DNA of 64,000 nt from Superficieibacter sp. 1612_C1 (GTDB taxonomy: Bacteria > Pseudomonadota > Gammaproteobacteria > Enterobacterales > Enterobacteriaceae): the NCBI RefSeq assembly GCF_015234305.1, contig NZ_JADGMI010000001.1, forward strand, positions 1,116,001 to 1,180,000. The letters run 5' to 3'. This document shows, piece by piece, positions 54,754 through 64,000 of this stretch; the first letter of the stretch is position 1, and each line of letters starts with the position of its first letter. The notes beneath the pieces are model-generated. The model was given only the letters and a program-made list of their open reading frames with translations. It had not been told where the DNA came from and searched no databases. A program made the translations under genes and the position numbers.

Positions 54754-55696
54754 CACGGTAGCTGTCGTCAAGCAGCGTAAAACGGAATTGACGCTGTGAG
54801 GAGAGGATCACATCGCGGTTTTTGGTGATAAAAATCGCTTCGATATCCTCGCGCTGGCGCAGTAATGCACACCCTTTCTCCACGCCGAAACCGTACAGTA
54901 GTGTCGTCCAGACGTCCCCGTCCAGCGAATCGCCGGAGACGATGGTTACGCTCTCAAGCTCATTGTCCAGCGGATAACCGTTTCGCGGATCGAGGATATG
55001 GTGCCAGCGCTTGCCGTCCTGTTCAAACCAGCGTTCGTAGATGCCAGACGTCACGACCGATTTATTGGCGACCTCAACGACACCCACCAGCGCATCGGCG
55101 GCGGCAAAGGGCTTTTTCACCCCTACCGACCATGTCCCCTGCGGCGCGCCAAGGGTCAGCACGTTGCCGCCAAGATTAATGAGCGCCTGTTCAACCCCCT
55201 GCTGGCGCAGAAAATCCCGCACCCGATCGGCGATGTAGCCTTTGGCGATGGCGCCTAAATCGATCTCCATTCCGGCGTGGGCCAGAAAGACGCTGCGATC
55301 GGCGACATCAAGGATGACGTCTGTCGGGCGGGTCAGCAGCAGCCGGTCAGCAATTTCATCCCGGTCAGGTATCCGGTTGCCCTGGAAGCCAATGCGCCAC
55401 AGTTTGACCAGCGGGCCAATCGCCAGATTGAACACACTCCCGCTGACCAGGCTGGCTTCCTTCGCACAGCGGATCAGATCAAAAACCGCGCTGCTGACCT
55501 TCACCGGATGCAGACCCGCAGCGTGATTAATAGCCATCACCTGGGAAACGGCGCGGTTAACGGTCAGCGCGTCTTCATAGCGCTGGATCAGACGGAATAC
55601 GCGGCCAGCCAGATCGCGATCGTCGATAAGCAGGGAGAGGATGATGGGCGATCCCATCAGGACGGTGGACCAGCTGTGCAGGCGAGGTTCGGACAT
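54734..55696 (-). CDS. Cytoplasmic FAD:protein FMN transferase (ApbE family)
   Basis: Flavin transferase of 320 residues that attaches FMN from FAD to a Thr/Ser in D-x2-SGAT motifs. It has no lipoprotein signal, unlike periplasmic ApbE, so it acts in the cytoplasm. Family blocks: TVLMGSPIILSLLI, GMEIDLGAIAKGYIADRV, LINLGGNVLTLG and HHILDPRNGYPLDNELESVTIV (Mg-binding and Arg/Asp region). It lies 63 bp after the fumarate-reductase-like gene, which carries the target motif, matching the known Klebsiella pair for a soluble NADH:fumarate reductase. Confidence 0.93.
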   Translation of the reverse strand: MSEPRLHSWSTVLMGSPIILSLLIDDRDLAGRVFRLIQRYEDALTVNRAVSQVMAINHAAGLHPVKVSSAVFDLIRCAKEASLVSGSVFNLAIGPLVKLWRIGFQGNRIPDRDEIADRLLLTRPTDVILDVADRSVFLAHAGMEIDLGAIAKGYIADRVRDFLRQQGVEQALINLGGNVLTLGAPQGTWSVGVKKPFAAADALVGVVEVANKSVVTSGIYERWFEQDGKRWHHILDPRNGYPLDNELESVTIVSGDSLDGDVWTTLLYGFGVEKGCALLRQREDIEAIFITKNRDVILSSQRQFRFTLLDDSYRVSACTA

Positions 55697-55759
55697 TGTG
55701 TTCTCTTTCAGATAGCGGCGAACTTTTCCCGGCGGCAGAATGCCGCCGGGAGGCGGACA

Positions 55760-58567
55760 TCAACCGGCCCGTCGCGTCGGGGAGATCGCCAGACGGTTGG
55801 CGCGTTCGGCGGCGTGGTGTCCTGCGAGAATACCAAAAATGATGATATCTGCTACGGCGTTGCCACCAATTCGGTTGCCGCCATGAATGCCGCCGACCAC
55901 TTCTCCGGCCGCCCAGGCACCGGTAAGTGGCTGGTTCGCCCGATCAAGAACTTCTGTTCTGGCATTGATGGTGACGCCCCCCATGGTGTGGTGGACGCCC
56001 GGCGCAATCTGAATCGCATAGAACGGCCCGGCGTTAACCGGCGAGCGCAGCGCGGTGGTGCGGCCAAAATCCTCATCGCACTGGCGCCCGACAAAATCAT
56101 TGTAGCGCTCAAGCGTCGCAAGGAATACGTCGCTTTCAAAGCCCACTTTTTCCGCCAGCGCGCGCGGTGAGCTGGCGCTGGTCACCAGCCCCCGCGCAAT
56201 ATATTCATCAGCGGCTTTGTTTTTCGCCCGCACCTGCTCATCGAAGACGATCCACGCGTATTTTTCCTCCAGCGCGATGATCGCGGCAGAGACTTTATCG
56301 CGGGTTTCCATTTCGTTGAAAAAGCGCGCGCCCTGCTGATTGACAAGGATCGCGCCTCCGCCACGAATCGATTCCGAAATGAGATACGAGTTGCTTTGCT
56401 CCACCGTCGGGTGGATCTGGATTTCACCCATATCCACGGTGCCTGCGCCGATGCGCTCCAGCAACGCGATGCCGCCGCCCGTCGCGCCTTTATGGTTGGT
56501 CGTGACGAACCCGGCCAGATCGGGACGATATTTGACCACCATCTCGCTGTTGGCGCTGAATCCCCCGGTCGCCACGATGACATTTTTCGCCTCAATGGTC
56601 AGCTCGTCCTGCTCGTCAGTCAGCAGCCGCACGCCGCACACTTCGCCATCCTGGCGCAGGATCTCCTCCACGCTGGTTTCCAGCATCACATCAATGCCGC
56701 GACGAGTCACATTGCGTACCAGGCCGCTGATTAAATAACCGCCCACGGCCGAGCCATCTCTCGGACGGTGAGTACGATCAATGCTCATGCCGCCGGTCGT
56801 GGTAATATCATTGAGCATAATCCCACGATCTGCCAGCCATTCGATGGCCAGCGGCGCGTTCATCACAAACCGGCGCAGCAACTGCGGGTTATTTTTGTTG
56901 TGGCCGCCCTTCAGGCTCTCCTGGTAAAACAGCTCTTTACTGTCTTCGATGCCTCTGGCGCGCTGGAAGCGCGTTTCTGCCGCATTCATCCCGGCGGACG
57001 CTTTCAGCGTATTGCCGCCGAGGGTCGGCATTTTTTCGACGATCAGCACGCTGGCCCCGTCGTCATGGGCCTGAATCGCCGCCGCGAGTCCGGCACCACC
57101 GCTGCCTATCACGACCACATCATAACTTTTCGCCGCGTCGGCATCGTTACCCTCTTCTTCGCGCCGGGCCTTACTGGATTTCGCCATGGCTTTGACGACG
57201 GCTTTTTTCACCGCCTCGCTCTGGCTGGTGGCCCCGGATATAGCGTCAACGTGCGGGGTGTTGGCGTTGAGGATGCGGGAGCGGATCTCGCTGAAGCTGC
57301 TGGTGAATTCCACATCGTCCAGCGGGCCGGCCGACAGTTCGATGTCGGTCAGGCGGTCCGTTTCGAGGCTGACGCTGATGGTAAGCTCATGGGCGTCATC
57401 CTGCACTTTCTCGACAAATACGCCAGGTTTGAACTTCGCCGCCGTCATGCTCAGATCGCGGATCATCGCTTCTACCAGCGAAAAGCGCCACAGTGGTTCG
57501 GGGATCTTCAGGGCTTCCTGCTGCGTGCTGTCGATAAACAGCTCCAGCGTCTCGCCGCGCGCAATGCGCGCCGTCCAGTCGGGGTAAGCGATGCAGGCGC
57601 GGCCAACGGCCATCAAATCATAGCCGTTATCGAGTCCACACTGCACATCCGTCATATTGACCACGCCGCCGACGCCCATAATGGGGATCTGCGCCAGCGT
57701 CTGAGAACGCCGTTCAACATATTTTTTAATCAGTGGCGTCGGATCGCTGGTGTTAATAATCGACGCGCGCAGGCTGGTGCCAATGGAAAAATGGAGGTAG
57801 TCCAGCCCACATGCCGCCAGCTTTTCCAGCAGAAACAGGGTATCGTCGAAACGAATGCCCGGCACTTCCAGCTCTTCCGGCGAAAAACGATAACCGATGA
57901 TAAAGGCGTCATCGGCATACTGGCGAGCCATCCGGTGAGTAATATCCAGTACCGCCAGTGGGAAACGGGCGCGGTTTTCACGGCTTCCGCCCCACTCGTC
58001 TTTGCGCTGGTTGGAGTTGGGGGAGAAAAATTGCTGGATCAGGTAGGTATTGGCCCCATGGATCTCCACCCCGTCGAAGCCTGCCTGAATGGCGCGCCGC
58101 ACGGCGTCGCCGAACTGAGCGATGAGCGCAGATACCTCGTCATTGCTGAGCATGGATGGCGTGGCCGCCCCTTCGCGCGGTGCGGCCAGCGCCGACGGCG
58201 CAACAGGCGTTCTTCCGCCGATTAACAGCGGATCAACCATCCGGCCGCCGTGGTAAATCTGTAAAATGGCTTTAGAACCTTCCGCCTTGATGGCATTGGC
58301 GATTTTTGCCAGTCCGGCAACCTTTTTGTCATTATCAATCCCAATCGCGCCGGGAAAGGCCGGACCAAGTGGGTCGATAAAGCAGCATTCGACAATAATC
58401 GCGCCAACACTGCCGGCTCTTGCCCGGTAATATTCCACCAGCTCCTGGCTGACGGTGCCATCAAAATAACCTGAACAAGTGGTCATCGGTGCCATCAACA
58501 GACGATTTTTGAGCGCGGCACCATTCGGTAATGTATAAGGGCTTAAGATTTGTTCATAGCTGGTCAT
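55760..58567 (-). CDS. Soluble NADH:fumarate oxidoreductase (OYE-like + FMN-bind + fumarate reductase domains)
   Basis: Three-domain flavoprotein of 935 residues. Domain 1 (about 1-350) is an NADH:flavin oxidoreductase/OYE barrel (IYHGGRMVDP; EIHGANTYLIQQFFSP; MGVGGVVNM). Domain 2 (about 375-460) is FMN_bind with flavinylation motif D441-A-I-S-G-A-T447. Domain 3 (about 482-935) is an FAD fumarate reductase (VVVIGSGGAGLAAAI; HHTMGGVTI; GGNRIGGNAVADI). No signal peptide, no heme motifs. Electrons should pass NADH to FMN to FAD to fumarate, as in the Klebsiella enzyme. First gene of an operon with apbE; GGAG lies 8 bp before the ATG. Confidence 0.93.
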   Translation of the reverse strand: MTSYEQILSPYTLPNGAALKNRLLMAPMTTCSGYFDGTVSQELVEYYRARAGSVGAIIVECCFIDPLGPAFPGAIGIDNDKKVAGLAKIANAIKAEGSKAILQIYHGGRMVDPLLIGGRTPVAPSALAAPREGAATPSMLSNDEVSALIAQFGDAVRRAIQAGFDGVEIHGANTYLIQQFFSPNSNQRKDEWGGSRENRARFPLAVLDITHRMARQYADDAFIIGYRFSPEELEVPGIRFDDTLFLLEKLAACGLDYLHFSIGTSLRASIINTSDPTPLIKKYVERRSQTLAQIPIMGVGGVVNMTDVQCGLDNGYDLMAVGRACIAYPDWTARIARGETLELFIDSTQQEALKIPEPLWRFSLVEAMIRDLSMTAAKFKPGVFVEKVQDDAHELTISVSLETDRLTDIELSAGPLDDVEFTSSFSEIRSRILNANTPHVDAISGATSQSEAVKKAVVKAMAKSSKARREEEGNDADAAKSYDVVVIGSGGAGLAAAIQAHDDGASVLIVEKMPTLGGNTLKASAGMNAAETRFQRARGIEDSKELFYQESLKGGHNKNNPQLLRRFVMNAPLAIEWLADRGIMLNDITTTGGMSIDRTHRPRDGSAVGGYLISGLVRNVTRRGIDVMLETSVEEILRQDGEVCGVRLLTDEQDELTIEAKNVIVATGGFSANSEMVVKYRPDLAGFVTTNHKGATGGGIALLERIGAGTVDMGEIQIHPTVEQSNSYLISESIRGGGAILVNQQGARFFNEMETRDKVSAAIIALEEKYAWIVFDEQVRAKNKAADEYIARGLVTSASSPRALAEKVGFESDVFLATLERYNDFVGRQCDEDFGRTTALRSPVNAGPFYAIQIAPGVHHTMGGVTINARTEVLDRANQPLTGAWAAGEVVGGIHGGNRIGGNAVADIIIFGILAGHHAAERANRLAISPTRRAG

Positions 58568-59197
58568 AATAATTCTCCAGTTCCTGAAATATTAAAAAAG
58601 AATGGGGTGGCGGATTTTTTTGGTTATCGTTTTTATCCTTAAAAGCCAGATCACTAATATACTACCAACTTTAATTACAAAACTGATTACGTTAGTTAAA
58701 TAACTATTTAATACCGGCTGCAACAACCTTACCTCTTAATGGTTATAGAATTTAAATACAATCTTTACAAGTTGTTAATTTACTGCAACATAACTATTAC
58801 TTTACACATAACAACAAAGCGAGATAAATACACTTTTATTCGTAATTATCAATATGTTACTTAAAAACGCAATACAAATACAAATATTAATAAATCCTGT
58901 CAACGCTGCGCCTGTCATCTTCTCCGGAAGAATTAAATTCGGAGCAATTGAAAAATGATACTAATAATTTTATGCTCTGATTACGTTTTATTGATCTTTA
59001 TCAATTGCTTGTTTTGATGAAGGGGCAATATAAAAAGAAACCACTTATTTTTTTCATAGCGTCACTTCCGCGGCGCTACGTTATTGTCGATAAAACACCA
59101 TCTGTGAGTTAAATAATTAAAAAAAGTTTCGTAATTAAAGTTATCAGCGGTGTTTTATGGCACAACCCTATTTTCAACTACTCGTAGGCGTTTATTT
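58568..59197. promoter_or_regulatory. AT-rich divergent control region between fumarate reductase and DASS carrier
   Basis: Six hundred and thirty bp, strongly AT-rich, with no credible gene. It contains a perfect FNR box and a downstream -10 (see 58991-59034) plus many TTAATTA/TAATTA-like tracts that could bind DcuR-like or H-NS proteins. The leftward promoter for the fumarate reductase is not clear by eye. Confidence 0.6.
58991..59034 (+). promoter_or_regulatory. FNR-dependent class II promoter
   Basis: TTGAT-CTTT-ATCAA (58991-59004) is a perfect FNR box. TATAAA at 59029-59034 is a -10 with predicted start near 59041, placing the FNR centre about 43 bp upstream, the activating position. 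It drives the DASS carrier and fumarase. Confidence 0.82.
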
Positions 59198-60709
59198 ATG
59201 AAAACAGAAACGTTACCCTTGCCGCTTGCCGGTGCCACAGCCCTGAAACCGGGTAAACCACGTCGACTTATGATGATGGCGTTGCCGATCGTTGTCGCCC
59301 TGCTGTTGCTGCTTGTCCCGGTTCCGGACGGACTTCCCCCCTATGCCTGGCACTACTTTGCCCTGTTTGTCGGGGTGATTGTCGGGCTTATTTTCGAGCC
59401 GTTGCCGGGCGCGGTGATTGGCATGACCGGCGTGGTCGCCATCGCGCTTGCCAGCCAGTGGCTGTTGTTCAGCCCCGAACAACTGGCCGCGCCAGGCTTT
59501 AAGCTTGCCAGCCAGTCATTTAAGTGGGCGGTTAGCGGCTTCGGCAACTCAACCGTATGGTTGATTTTCGGCGCCTTTATGTTTGCAGCCGGGTATGACA
59601 AAACTCAGTTCGGTCGCCGCCTGGCATTGATTCTGGTTAAGTACCTTGGTCGCCGCAGCCTTACGCTGGGATATGCGATCACCTTTGCCGATCTGCTGCT
59701 CGCGCCGTTCACGCCTTCCAACACCGCACGCAGCGGCGGAACGATTTATCCGATCATCGCCAACCTGCCGCCACTGTATGGTTCGAAGCCGAACGATCCG
59801 AGCGCGCGGCGCATCGGTTCATACCTGATGTGGGTCGCCATCACCGCTGCCTGCATTACCAGCTCGATGTTTCTCTCTGCGCTGGCACCCAACCTGCTGG
59901 CGCTGGCGCTGGTAAAAAGCACCGTCGGACTGAATATTTCCTGGGGCGGCTGGTTTATCGCCTTCCTGCCGGTGGGGGTACTGCTGATTTTGACCATGCC
60001 GCTGCTGGCGTACTGGCTCTATCCGCCGCAGGTAAAAATAAACGATGAAGTGCCGCTGTGGGCCAGCCGCGAGCTGGAGAAACTCGGCAGGCTTTCACGC
60101 CATGAAATTCTGCTCCTCGTCTTTGTCTGCTGCGCGCTGATGATGTGGATTTTCGCCGCCCAGTGGATCGAACCTGCTATGGCCGCCCTGCTGGTAGTGG
60201 TGCTGATGCTGTGGACCGGCGTGCTGTCATGGAGCGATATCACCGGCAACAAGGCCGCGTGGAACACCTTTGTCTGGTTTGCGACACTGGTGGCGCTTGC
60301 CGACGGCCTGTCATCAACCGGTTTTATCGCCTGGCTTGGTAAAGAAGGCGGCGCGCTGATGAGCGGCATTTCACCGGGCGTCGCCACCGTCTGCCTGCTG
60401 CTGGCGTTTTATTTGCTGCACTATCTGTTTGCCAGCTCCACCGCGCATACCACTGCGCTGCTGCCTGCGATGCTGACCATCGCGTCGACCATTCCGGGAA
60501 TCAACATGGAGGTGTTCGTCATGTTAATGGTCACCTCGCTGGGCGTCATGGGCATCATCACGCCTTACGGAACCGGGCCAAGCCCCATTTATTACGGTAG
60601 CGGTTATTTACCGACCAAAGATTACTGGCGTCTCGGCACCATTTTTGGCGCGATTTTCCTCGCCGCGCTGCTGCTGATCGCCTATCCATGGATGTCCATG
60701 ATGTTCTGA
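59198..60709 (+). CDS. DASS-family anion transporter (CitT/TtdT-like)
   Basis: Inner-membrane carrier of 503 residues of the divalent anion:Na+/antiporter group, with about 12-14 helices. The family carboxylate-binding S-N-T and S-S-T motifs are in [11 protein letters not shown] (about 182-192) and [15 protein letters not shown] (about 410-424). The E. coli relatives CitT and TtdT exchange citrate or tartrate for succinate, which would suit a cell that makes succinate by fumarate reduction. Downstream fumarase is 50 bp away. ATG 59198 gives the family length; the ribosome site is weak. Confidence 0.92.
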   Translation: MKTETLPLPLAGATALKPGKPRRLMMMALPIVVALLLLLVPVPDGLPPYAWHYFALFVGVIVGLIFEPLPGAVIGMTGVVAIALASQWLLFSPEQLAAPGFKLASQSFKWAVSGFGNSTVWLIFGAFMFAAGYDKTQFGRRLALILVKYLGRRSLTLGYAITFADLLLAPFTPSNTARSGGTIYPIIANLPPLYGSKPNDPSARRIGSYLMWVAITAACITSSMFLSALAPNLLALALVKSTVGLNISWGGWFIAFLPVGVLLILTMPLLAYWLYPPQVKINDEVPLWASRELEKLGRLSRHEILLLVFVCCALMMWIFAAQWIEPAMAALLVVVLMLWTGVLSWSDITGNKAAWNTFVWFATLVALADGLSSTGFIAWLGKEGGALMSGISPGVATVCLLLAFYLLHYLFASSTAHTTALLPAMLTIASTIPGINMEVFVMLMVTSLGVMGIITPYGTGPSPIYYGSGYLPTKDYWRLGTIFGAIFLAALLLIAYPWMSMMF

Positions 60710-60759
60710 TACCCGTCACCGGCGCACTGCCGGTGACTTTATTTCAGGGAGTAAAAACA

Positions 60760-62412
60760 ATGTCGAACAAACCGTTTATTTATCAGGACCCGTTTCCTCT
60801 GCAACACGAGGATACCGACTACTACTTGTTAAGTTCCGACCATGTTTCCGTCAGCGAGTTTGAGGGCCAACCCGTGCTGAAGGTCGCCCCCGCCGCGCTG
60901 ACTCTGCTGGCACAGCAGGCTTTTCACGATGCCTCGTATATGCTGCGTCCCTCTCATCAGCGCCAGGTGGCGGCGATCCTGGACGACCCGCAGGCCAGTG
61001 ATAACGATAAATATGTAGCCCTGCAATTTCTGCGCAACTCGGAGATCGCCGCGAAAGGCATATTGCCTACCTGCCAGGATACCGGCACGGCGATTATCAT
61101 GGGTAAAAAAGGTCATCGTGTCTGGACCGACGGTCATGACGAAGCTGCGCTGGCCCGTGGGGTTTACCATACCTGGACCGAAGATAATCTGCGTTATTCG
61201 CAGAACGTGGCGCTGGATATGTACAGCGAGGTCAATACCGGAACCAACCTGCCGGGGCAGATCGATATCTATAGCGTCGAGGGAGATGAGTACCGGTTTC
61301 TTTGTATCGCGAAAGGCGGCGGCTCGGCGAATAAAACGTATCTGTACCAGGAAACCAAAGCGCTGCTGTCACCGGATAAACTTAAAAACTATCTGGTTGA
61401 TAAAATGCGCTCGCTCGGCACGGCGGCCTGCCCGCCTTATCATATCGCCTTTGTAATCGGCGGCACCTCCGCTGAGGCGACGCTGAAAACGGTCAAACTG
61501 GCCTCCACCCACTACTACGACAGCCTGCCGACGGAAGGCAATGCGCACGGTCAGGCCTTCCGCGACATTAAACTTGAGCAGGCACTGCTGGAAGAAGCGC
61601 AGACGCTCGGTCTTGGCGCGCAATTTGGCGGTAAATATTTTGCCCATGATATCCGGGTGATCCGTCTGCCGCGTCATGGCGCATCTTGTCCGGTGGGCAT
61701 GGGCGTTTCCTGTTCTGCCGATCGGAATATTAAGGCTAAAATCAACCGTGACGGTATCTGGATCGAAAAACTGGAGCACAATCCAGGCCAGTACATCCCG
61801 CAGGCGCTGCGTCAGCATGGCGAAGGCAATGCCGTCAGCATCGATCTGAACCAGCCGATGTCAGAGATCCAGCGCCAGCTTTCCCGCTATCCGGTTTCAA
61901 CCCGCCTGTCGCTCAGCGGCACCATCATCGTGGCGCGTGATATCGCCCATGCCAGGCTCAGGGCGCTGCTGGATAATGGCGAGCCGCTGCCGCAATACGT
62001 GAAAGATCACCCGATCTACTATGCCGGACCGGCGAAAACGCCGGAAGGCTATCCCTCCGGATCCCTCGGTCCGACCACCGCCGGGCGCATGGACTCCTAC
62101 GTAGATCTCCTCCAGTCACACGGCGCGAGCATGGTGATGCTGGCAAAAGGCAACCGCAGTCAACAGGTAACCGACGCCTGCGCCAGACATGGCGGATTCT
62201 ATCTGGGAAGCATAGGCGGTCCGGCAGCGGTGCTGGCACAGCAGAGTATTAAAAGTCTGGAATGCGTCGCCTGGCCGGAACTGGGAATGGAGGCCGTATG
62301 GAAGATAAGCGTTGAAAACTTCCCGGCATTTATCCTGGTAGACGACAAGGGAAATGATTTCTACCAGCAAATTCTGTCCTCAAAATGTATGGCGTGTGAT
62401 AAATGTAATTAA
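60760..62412 (+). CDS. Class I fumarase (FumA/FumB-like)
   Basis: Iron-sulfur hydrolyase of 550 residues (FumA/FumB 548) interconverting malate and fumarate. The three cluster cysteines match FumA numbering: C105 in LPTCQDTG, C224 in AACPPYH and C318 in [19 protein letters not shown] and [11 protein letters not shown] are conserved. The C-terminus ends with three extra cysteines ([11 protein letters not shown]). The FNR box upstream of the operon suggests an anaerobic, FumB-like role in feeding fumarate to the adjacent reductase. GGAG precedes the ATG. Confidence 0.94.
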   Translation: MSNKPFIYQDPFPLQHEDTDYYLLSSDHVSVSEFEGQPVLKVAPAALTLLAQQAFHDASYMLRPSHQRQVAAILDDPQASDNDKYVALQFLRNSEIAAKGILPTCQDTGTAIIMGKKGHRVWTDGHDEAALARGVYHTWTEDNLRYSQNVALDMYSEVNTGTNLPGQIDIYSVEGDEYRFLCIAKGGGSANKTYLYQETKALLSPDKLKNYLVDKMRSLGTAACPPYHIAFVIGGTSAEATLKTVKLASTHYYDSLPTEGNAHGQAFRDIKLEQALLEEAQTLGLGAQFGGKYFAHDIRVIRLPRHGASCPVGMGVSCSADRNIKAKINRDGIWIEKLEHNPGQYIPQALRQHGEGNAVSIDLNQPMSEIQRQLSRYPVSTRLSLSGTIIVARDIAHARLRALLDNGEPLPQYVKDHPIYYAGPAKTPEGYPSGSLGPTTAGRMDSYVDLLQSHGASMVMLAKGNRSQQVTDACARHGGFYLGSIGGPAAVLAQQSIKSLECVAWPELGMEAVWKISVENFPAFILVDDKGNDFYQQILSSKCMACDKCN

Positions 62413-62787
62413 TTGGCCTGGTCTCCGGTGATTCACACATCGCGATAAGCGGGAAGCCGTAGAGCAACGCATGTTCAGCGCCTGAATGCGTCGTTAAAAG
62501 AAAGTCTGCTTCATCTACTGGCCGACGCGCCTGCATTTGAAGCGAAAGCCTGAGGTAAAAACGTCAGAATCAAATGGTATCTTTGCTGCGAGGCAAAGGT
62601 ACCACTGACTTTGCCTGAACGTAGGATTGATTTACTAAGAATGGGAAGTATTCAGATTAGCATCTTCCTAACCCCAATCCCTGCTACGTAAGAATTTCCG
62701 ACCTTCATCTCGTTTCTTTTTTCAAGTCTACCCTGGTAACCTAAAAAAGCGCCCGCTTCTCTGTGGGCGCTCATCGTATACATTACG
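62413..62787. other. Intergenic region after the fumarase with a possible gene remnant and hairpin
   Basis: No intact gene. A plus-strand frame ending at about 62553 reads RLNASLKESLLHLLADAPAFEAKA then stop, which looks like the C-terminal end of a lost protein but has no start. GGTATCTTTGC / GCAAAGGTACC (about 62577-62603) forms a hairpin. Confidence 0.35.
62743..62770 (-). terminator. Intrinsic terminator of the MFS gene
   Basis: On the minus strand GCGCCC / GGGCGC stem with 10-base loop followed by six Ts, 17 bp after the stop codon. Confidence 0.88.
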
Positions 62788-63960
62788 TTACTCAGGTATC
62801 GGCAAAATGTAACCTTTACGGGCGCTTTGCCATGCCAGAAAAGCAAGCCCCAACGCAATAAAGGACAAAATTGCCCCCGCCCAGTTCGGTGAGGCCAGAC
62901 CAAAACCTGCGGCAATGGTCACGCCGCCAGCCCATGCACCCAGCGCATTTCCCAGATTAAACATGCCAATATTGACCGATGCGGCCATCGTGGGTGCACC
63001 AGCATGGCTGGCGCGCTCCATCACCAGCTTCTGAATGGGCGAAACCGTCGCGAAGCCGAACGCCGCCATCAGGAAGACCGAGATACTTGCGACCCACTGG
63101 CTTTCAACACCCGCCCAGAAAACCAGCAGTACCAGCCCCTGAGCGGCAAGCGTGACGAAAAGCGTGCCAAACAGAGAGCGATCGGCAAAGCGCCCGCCTA
63201 TCCAGTTTCCAACAGCCAGTCCCAGGCCAAACAGTACCATCAGTCCTGCCACGCCGCCTGCGGTGAAACCGGCCTCCTGAACCATCATAGGGGCAATATA
63301 GGTGATGGAGGTGAAAAAGGCTGCCGGGCCGAAAATCGTGATCCCCATGACGAGCAGCACTTGCGGATCGACAAAGGCCCGCAGCTCGTTGCGTAAGGCA
63401 ATGGCCTTACCCTTCGCAATATGCGGAACCAGTACGGCTACGCTTGCCATCGTCAGCAGTCCGATACCGGCAATCACCCAGAACACTAGTCGCCAGCTAA
63501 ACGTCTGAGCAAGCCAGGTACCGGCCGGCACACCAAGCAGATTGGCCAGCGTCAGCCCCGAAAACATAAAGGCAATGGCGCTTGCCTGACGACCTGGCGC
63601 TACCAGCGAGGCGGCAATAATCGAACCGATACCGAAAAAGGCTCCGTGATTAAAGGACGTGATAATACGACCCGCAATCGCAACCTCCATCGTCGGCGCG
63701 ATTGCCGTAATGATATTGCCGACCGTAAAAATACCCGCCAGCGCGATCAGCATGGCCTTGCGAGGAACCTTTGCGCCCAGCACTGTTAACAACGGTGCAC
63801 CAACAAAGACACCAAGGGCGTAGGATGTCGCCATCATTCCCGCTTTCGGGATACTGACACTAAATTCTGCGGCAATTTGCGGCAGGATCCCGGCAATGAC
63901 AAATTCAGTCAGACCGATACCGAATGCGCCGACGGCAAGAGCGAAAAGTGCGATAGGCAT
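62788..63960 (-). CDS. MFS efflux transporter (AraJ/YdhP-like DHA1 group)
   Basis: Twelve-helix exporter of 390 residues. FALAVGAFGIGLTEFVIAGILPQIA in helix 1 and GRIITSFNHGAFFGIGSIIAASLV in helix 4-5 are typical of the AraJ/YdhP/NepI drug:H+ antiporter branch; GRFADRSLFGT is the second-half motif A. It is complete, with its start 40 bp from the window end. It resembles but is not clearly orthologous to E. coli YdhP. Substrate (drug, sugar or nucleoside) unknown. Confidence 0.9.
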   Translation of the reverse strand: MPIALFALAVGAFGIGLTEFVIAGILPQIAAEFSVSIPKAGMMATSYALGVFVGAPLLTVLGAKVPRKAMLIALAGIFTVGNIITAIAPTMEVAIAGRIITSFNHGAFFGIGSIIAASLVAPGRQASAIAFMFSGLTLANLLGVPAGTWLAQTFSWRLVFWVIAGIGLLTMASVAVLVPHIAKGKAIALRNELRAFVDPQVLLVMGITIFGPAAFFTSITYIAPMMVQEAGFTAGGVAGLMVLFGLGLAVGNWIGGRFADRSLFGTLFVTLAAQGLVLLVFWAGVESQWVASISVFLMAAFGFATVSPIQKLVMERASHAGAPTMAASVNIGMFNLGNALGAWAGGVTIAAGFGLASPNWAGAILSFIALGLAFLAWQSARKGYILPIPE

Positions 63961-64000
63961 TGCAACTCCATTAACTATTTTGTGACTTAATAATATTAGG

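Noticed and set aside
55277..56170. 297-codon plus-strand frame over the apbE/fumarate reductase junction
   Set aside because: Covers two well-supported minus-strand genes; no start signal or motif.
56768..58225. 485-codon plus-strand open frame opposite the fumarate reductase gene
   Set aside because: Shadow of the GC-rich minus-strand gene; no ribosome site, low-complexity H/R/Q-rich translation and no recognisable motif.
1..64000. CRISPR arrays, insertion sequences, tRNA or rRNA genes
   Set aside because: Looked for repeats with regular spacers, transposase motifs and tRNA/rRNA signatures; none seen.

Overview
The window reads as the replication-terminus region of an enterobacterial chromosome close to Citrobacter. 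Gene order and protein similarity (from memory, no search run) follow the E. coli ydfI-rspR-ydfG-dcp-ydeE-eamA-marRAB-sotB-ptrR-sad-glsB-yneG-uxaB-yneE block. Four kinds of terminus DNA signal are visible: a dif-type XerC/XerD site (46351-46378), a Tus-binding Ter site (36841-36863) oriented to let forks enter the dif zone but not leave it leftwards, two perfect matS sites (10215 and 33293), and GGGNAGGG FtsK motifs left of dif that all point towards it. The terminus backbone is interrupted by accessory metabolic modules.

Layout. 1-5.1 kb: ydfI (5'-truncated by the window), rspR, ydfG, dcp. 5.1-8.4 kb: an AriR-like small protein, an FtrA-type regulator divergent from a rhodanese protein, and a MetE-C-like methyltransferase behind a candidate MetJ box array. 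8.4-14 kb: a complete urea ABC transporter, urtABCDE, behind a sigma-54 promoter with an NtrC-like site. 14-16.5 kb: a structured intergenic RNA region, ydeE, eamA. 16.6-22.4 kb: a tetronate-type operon (otnK-otnC-deoR-gntP-SAF oxidoreductase). 22.4-25 kb: marRAB and sotB, with marC absent. 25.2-32.4 kb: phzF, an L-2-hydroxyacid dehydrogenase, ptrR-sad, a chemoreceptor, glsB-yneG. 32.5-36.8 kb: two GGDEF proteins, a GNAT protein, uxaB. 36.9-46.2 kb: a resorcylate-decarboxylase-like gene with a divergent LysR, yneE, NUDIX, a LexA-box-driven phage antirepressor, an aldo/keto reductase with LysR, and several small orphan genes. 46.2-62.4 kb: dif, then a C4-dicarboxylate/citrate module. 62.4-64 kb: an MFS exporter.

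How the last module may work (inference). A 2-hydroxycarboxylate symporter, an AEC carrier and a DASS carrier bring in malate, citrate, fumarate or tartrate-like acids. A malic enzyme and a class I fumarase interconvert malate, pyruvate and fumarate. A three-domain cytosolic flavoprotein (OYE-like, FMN-binding and fumarate-reductase domains) would reduce fumarate with NADH after flavinylation by the adjacent cytoplasmic ApbE. A DcuS/DcuR-like pair and a perfect FNR box would switch this on under oxygen limitation with C4 acids present. This soluble fumarate-respiration module, with a MurQ-like SIS protein of unclear role inside it and lying beside dif, is the most interesting system in the window.
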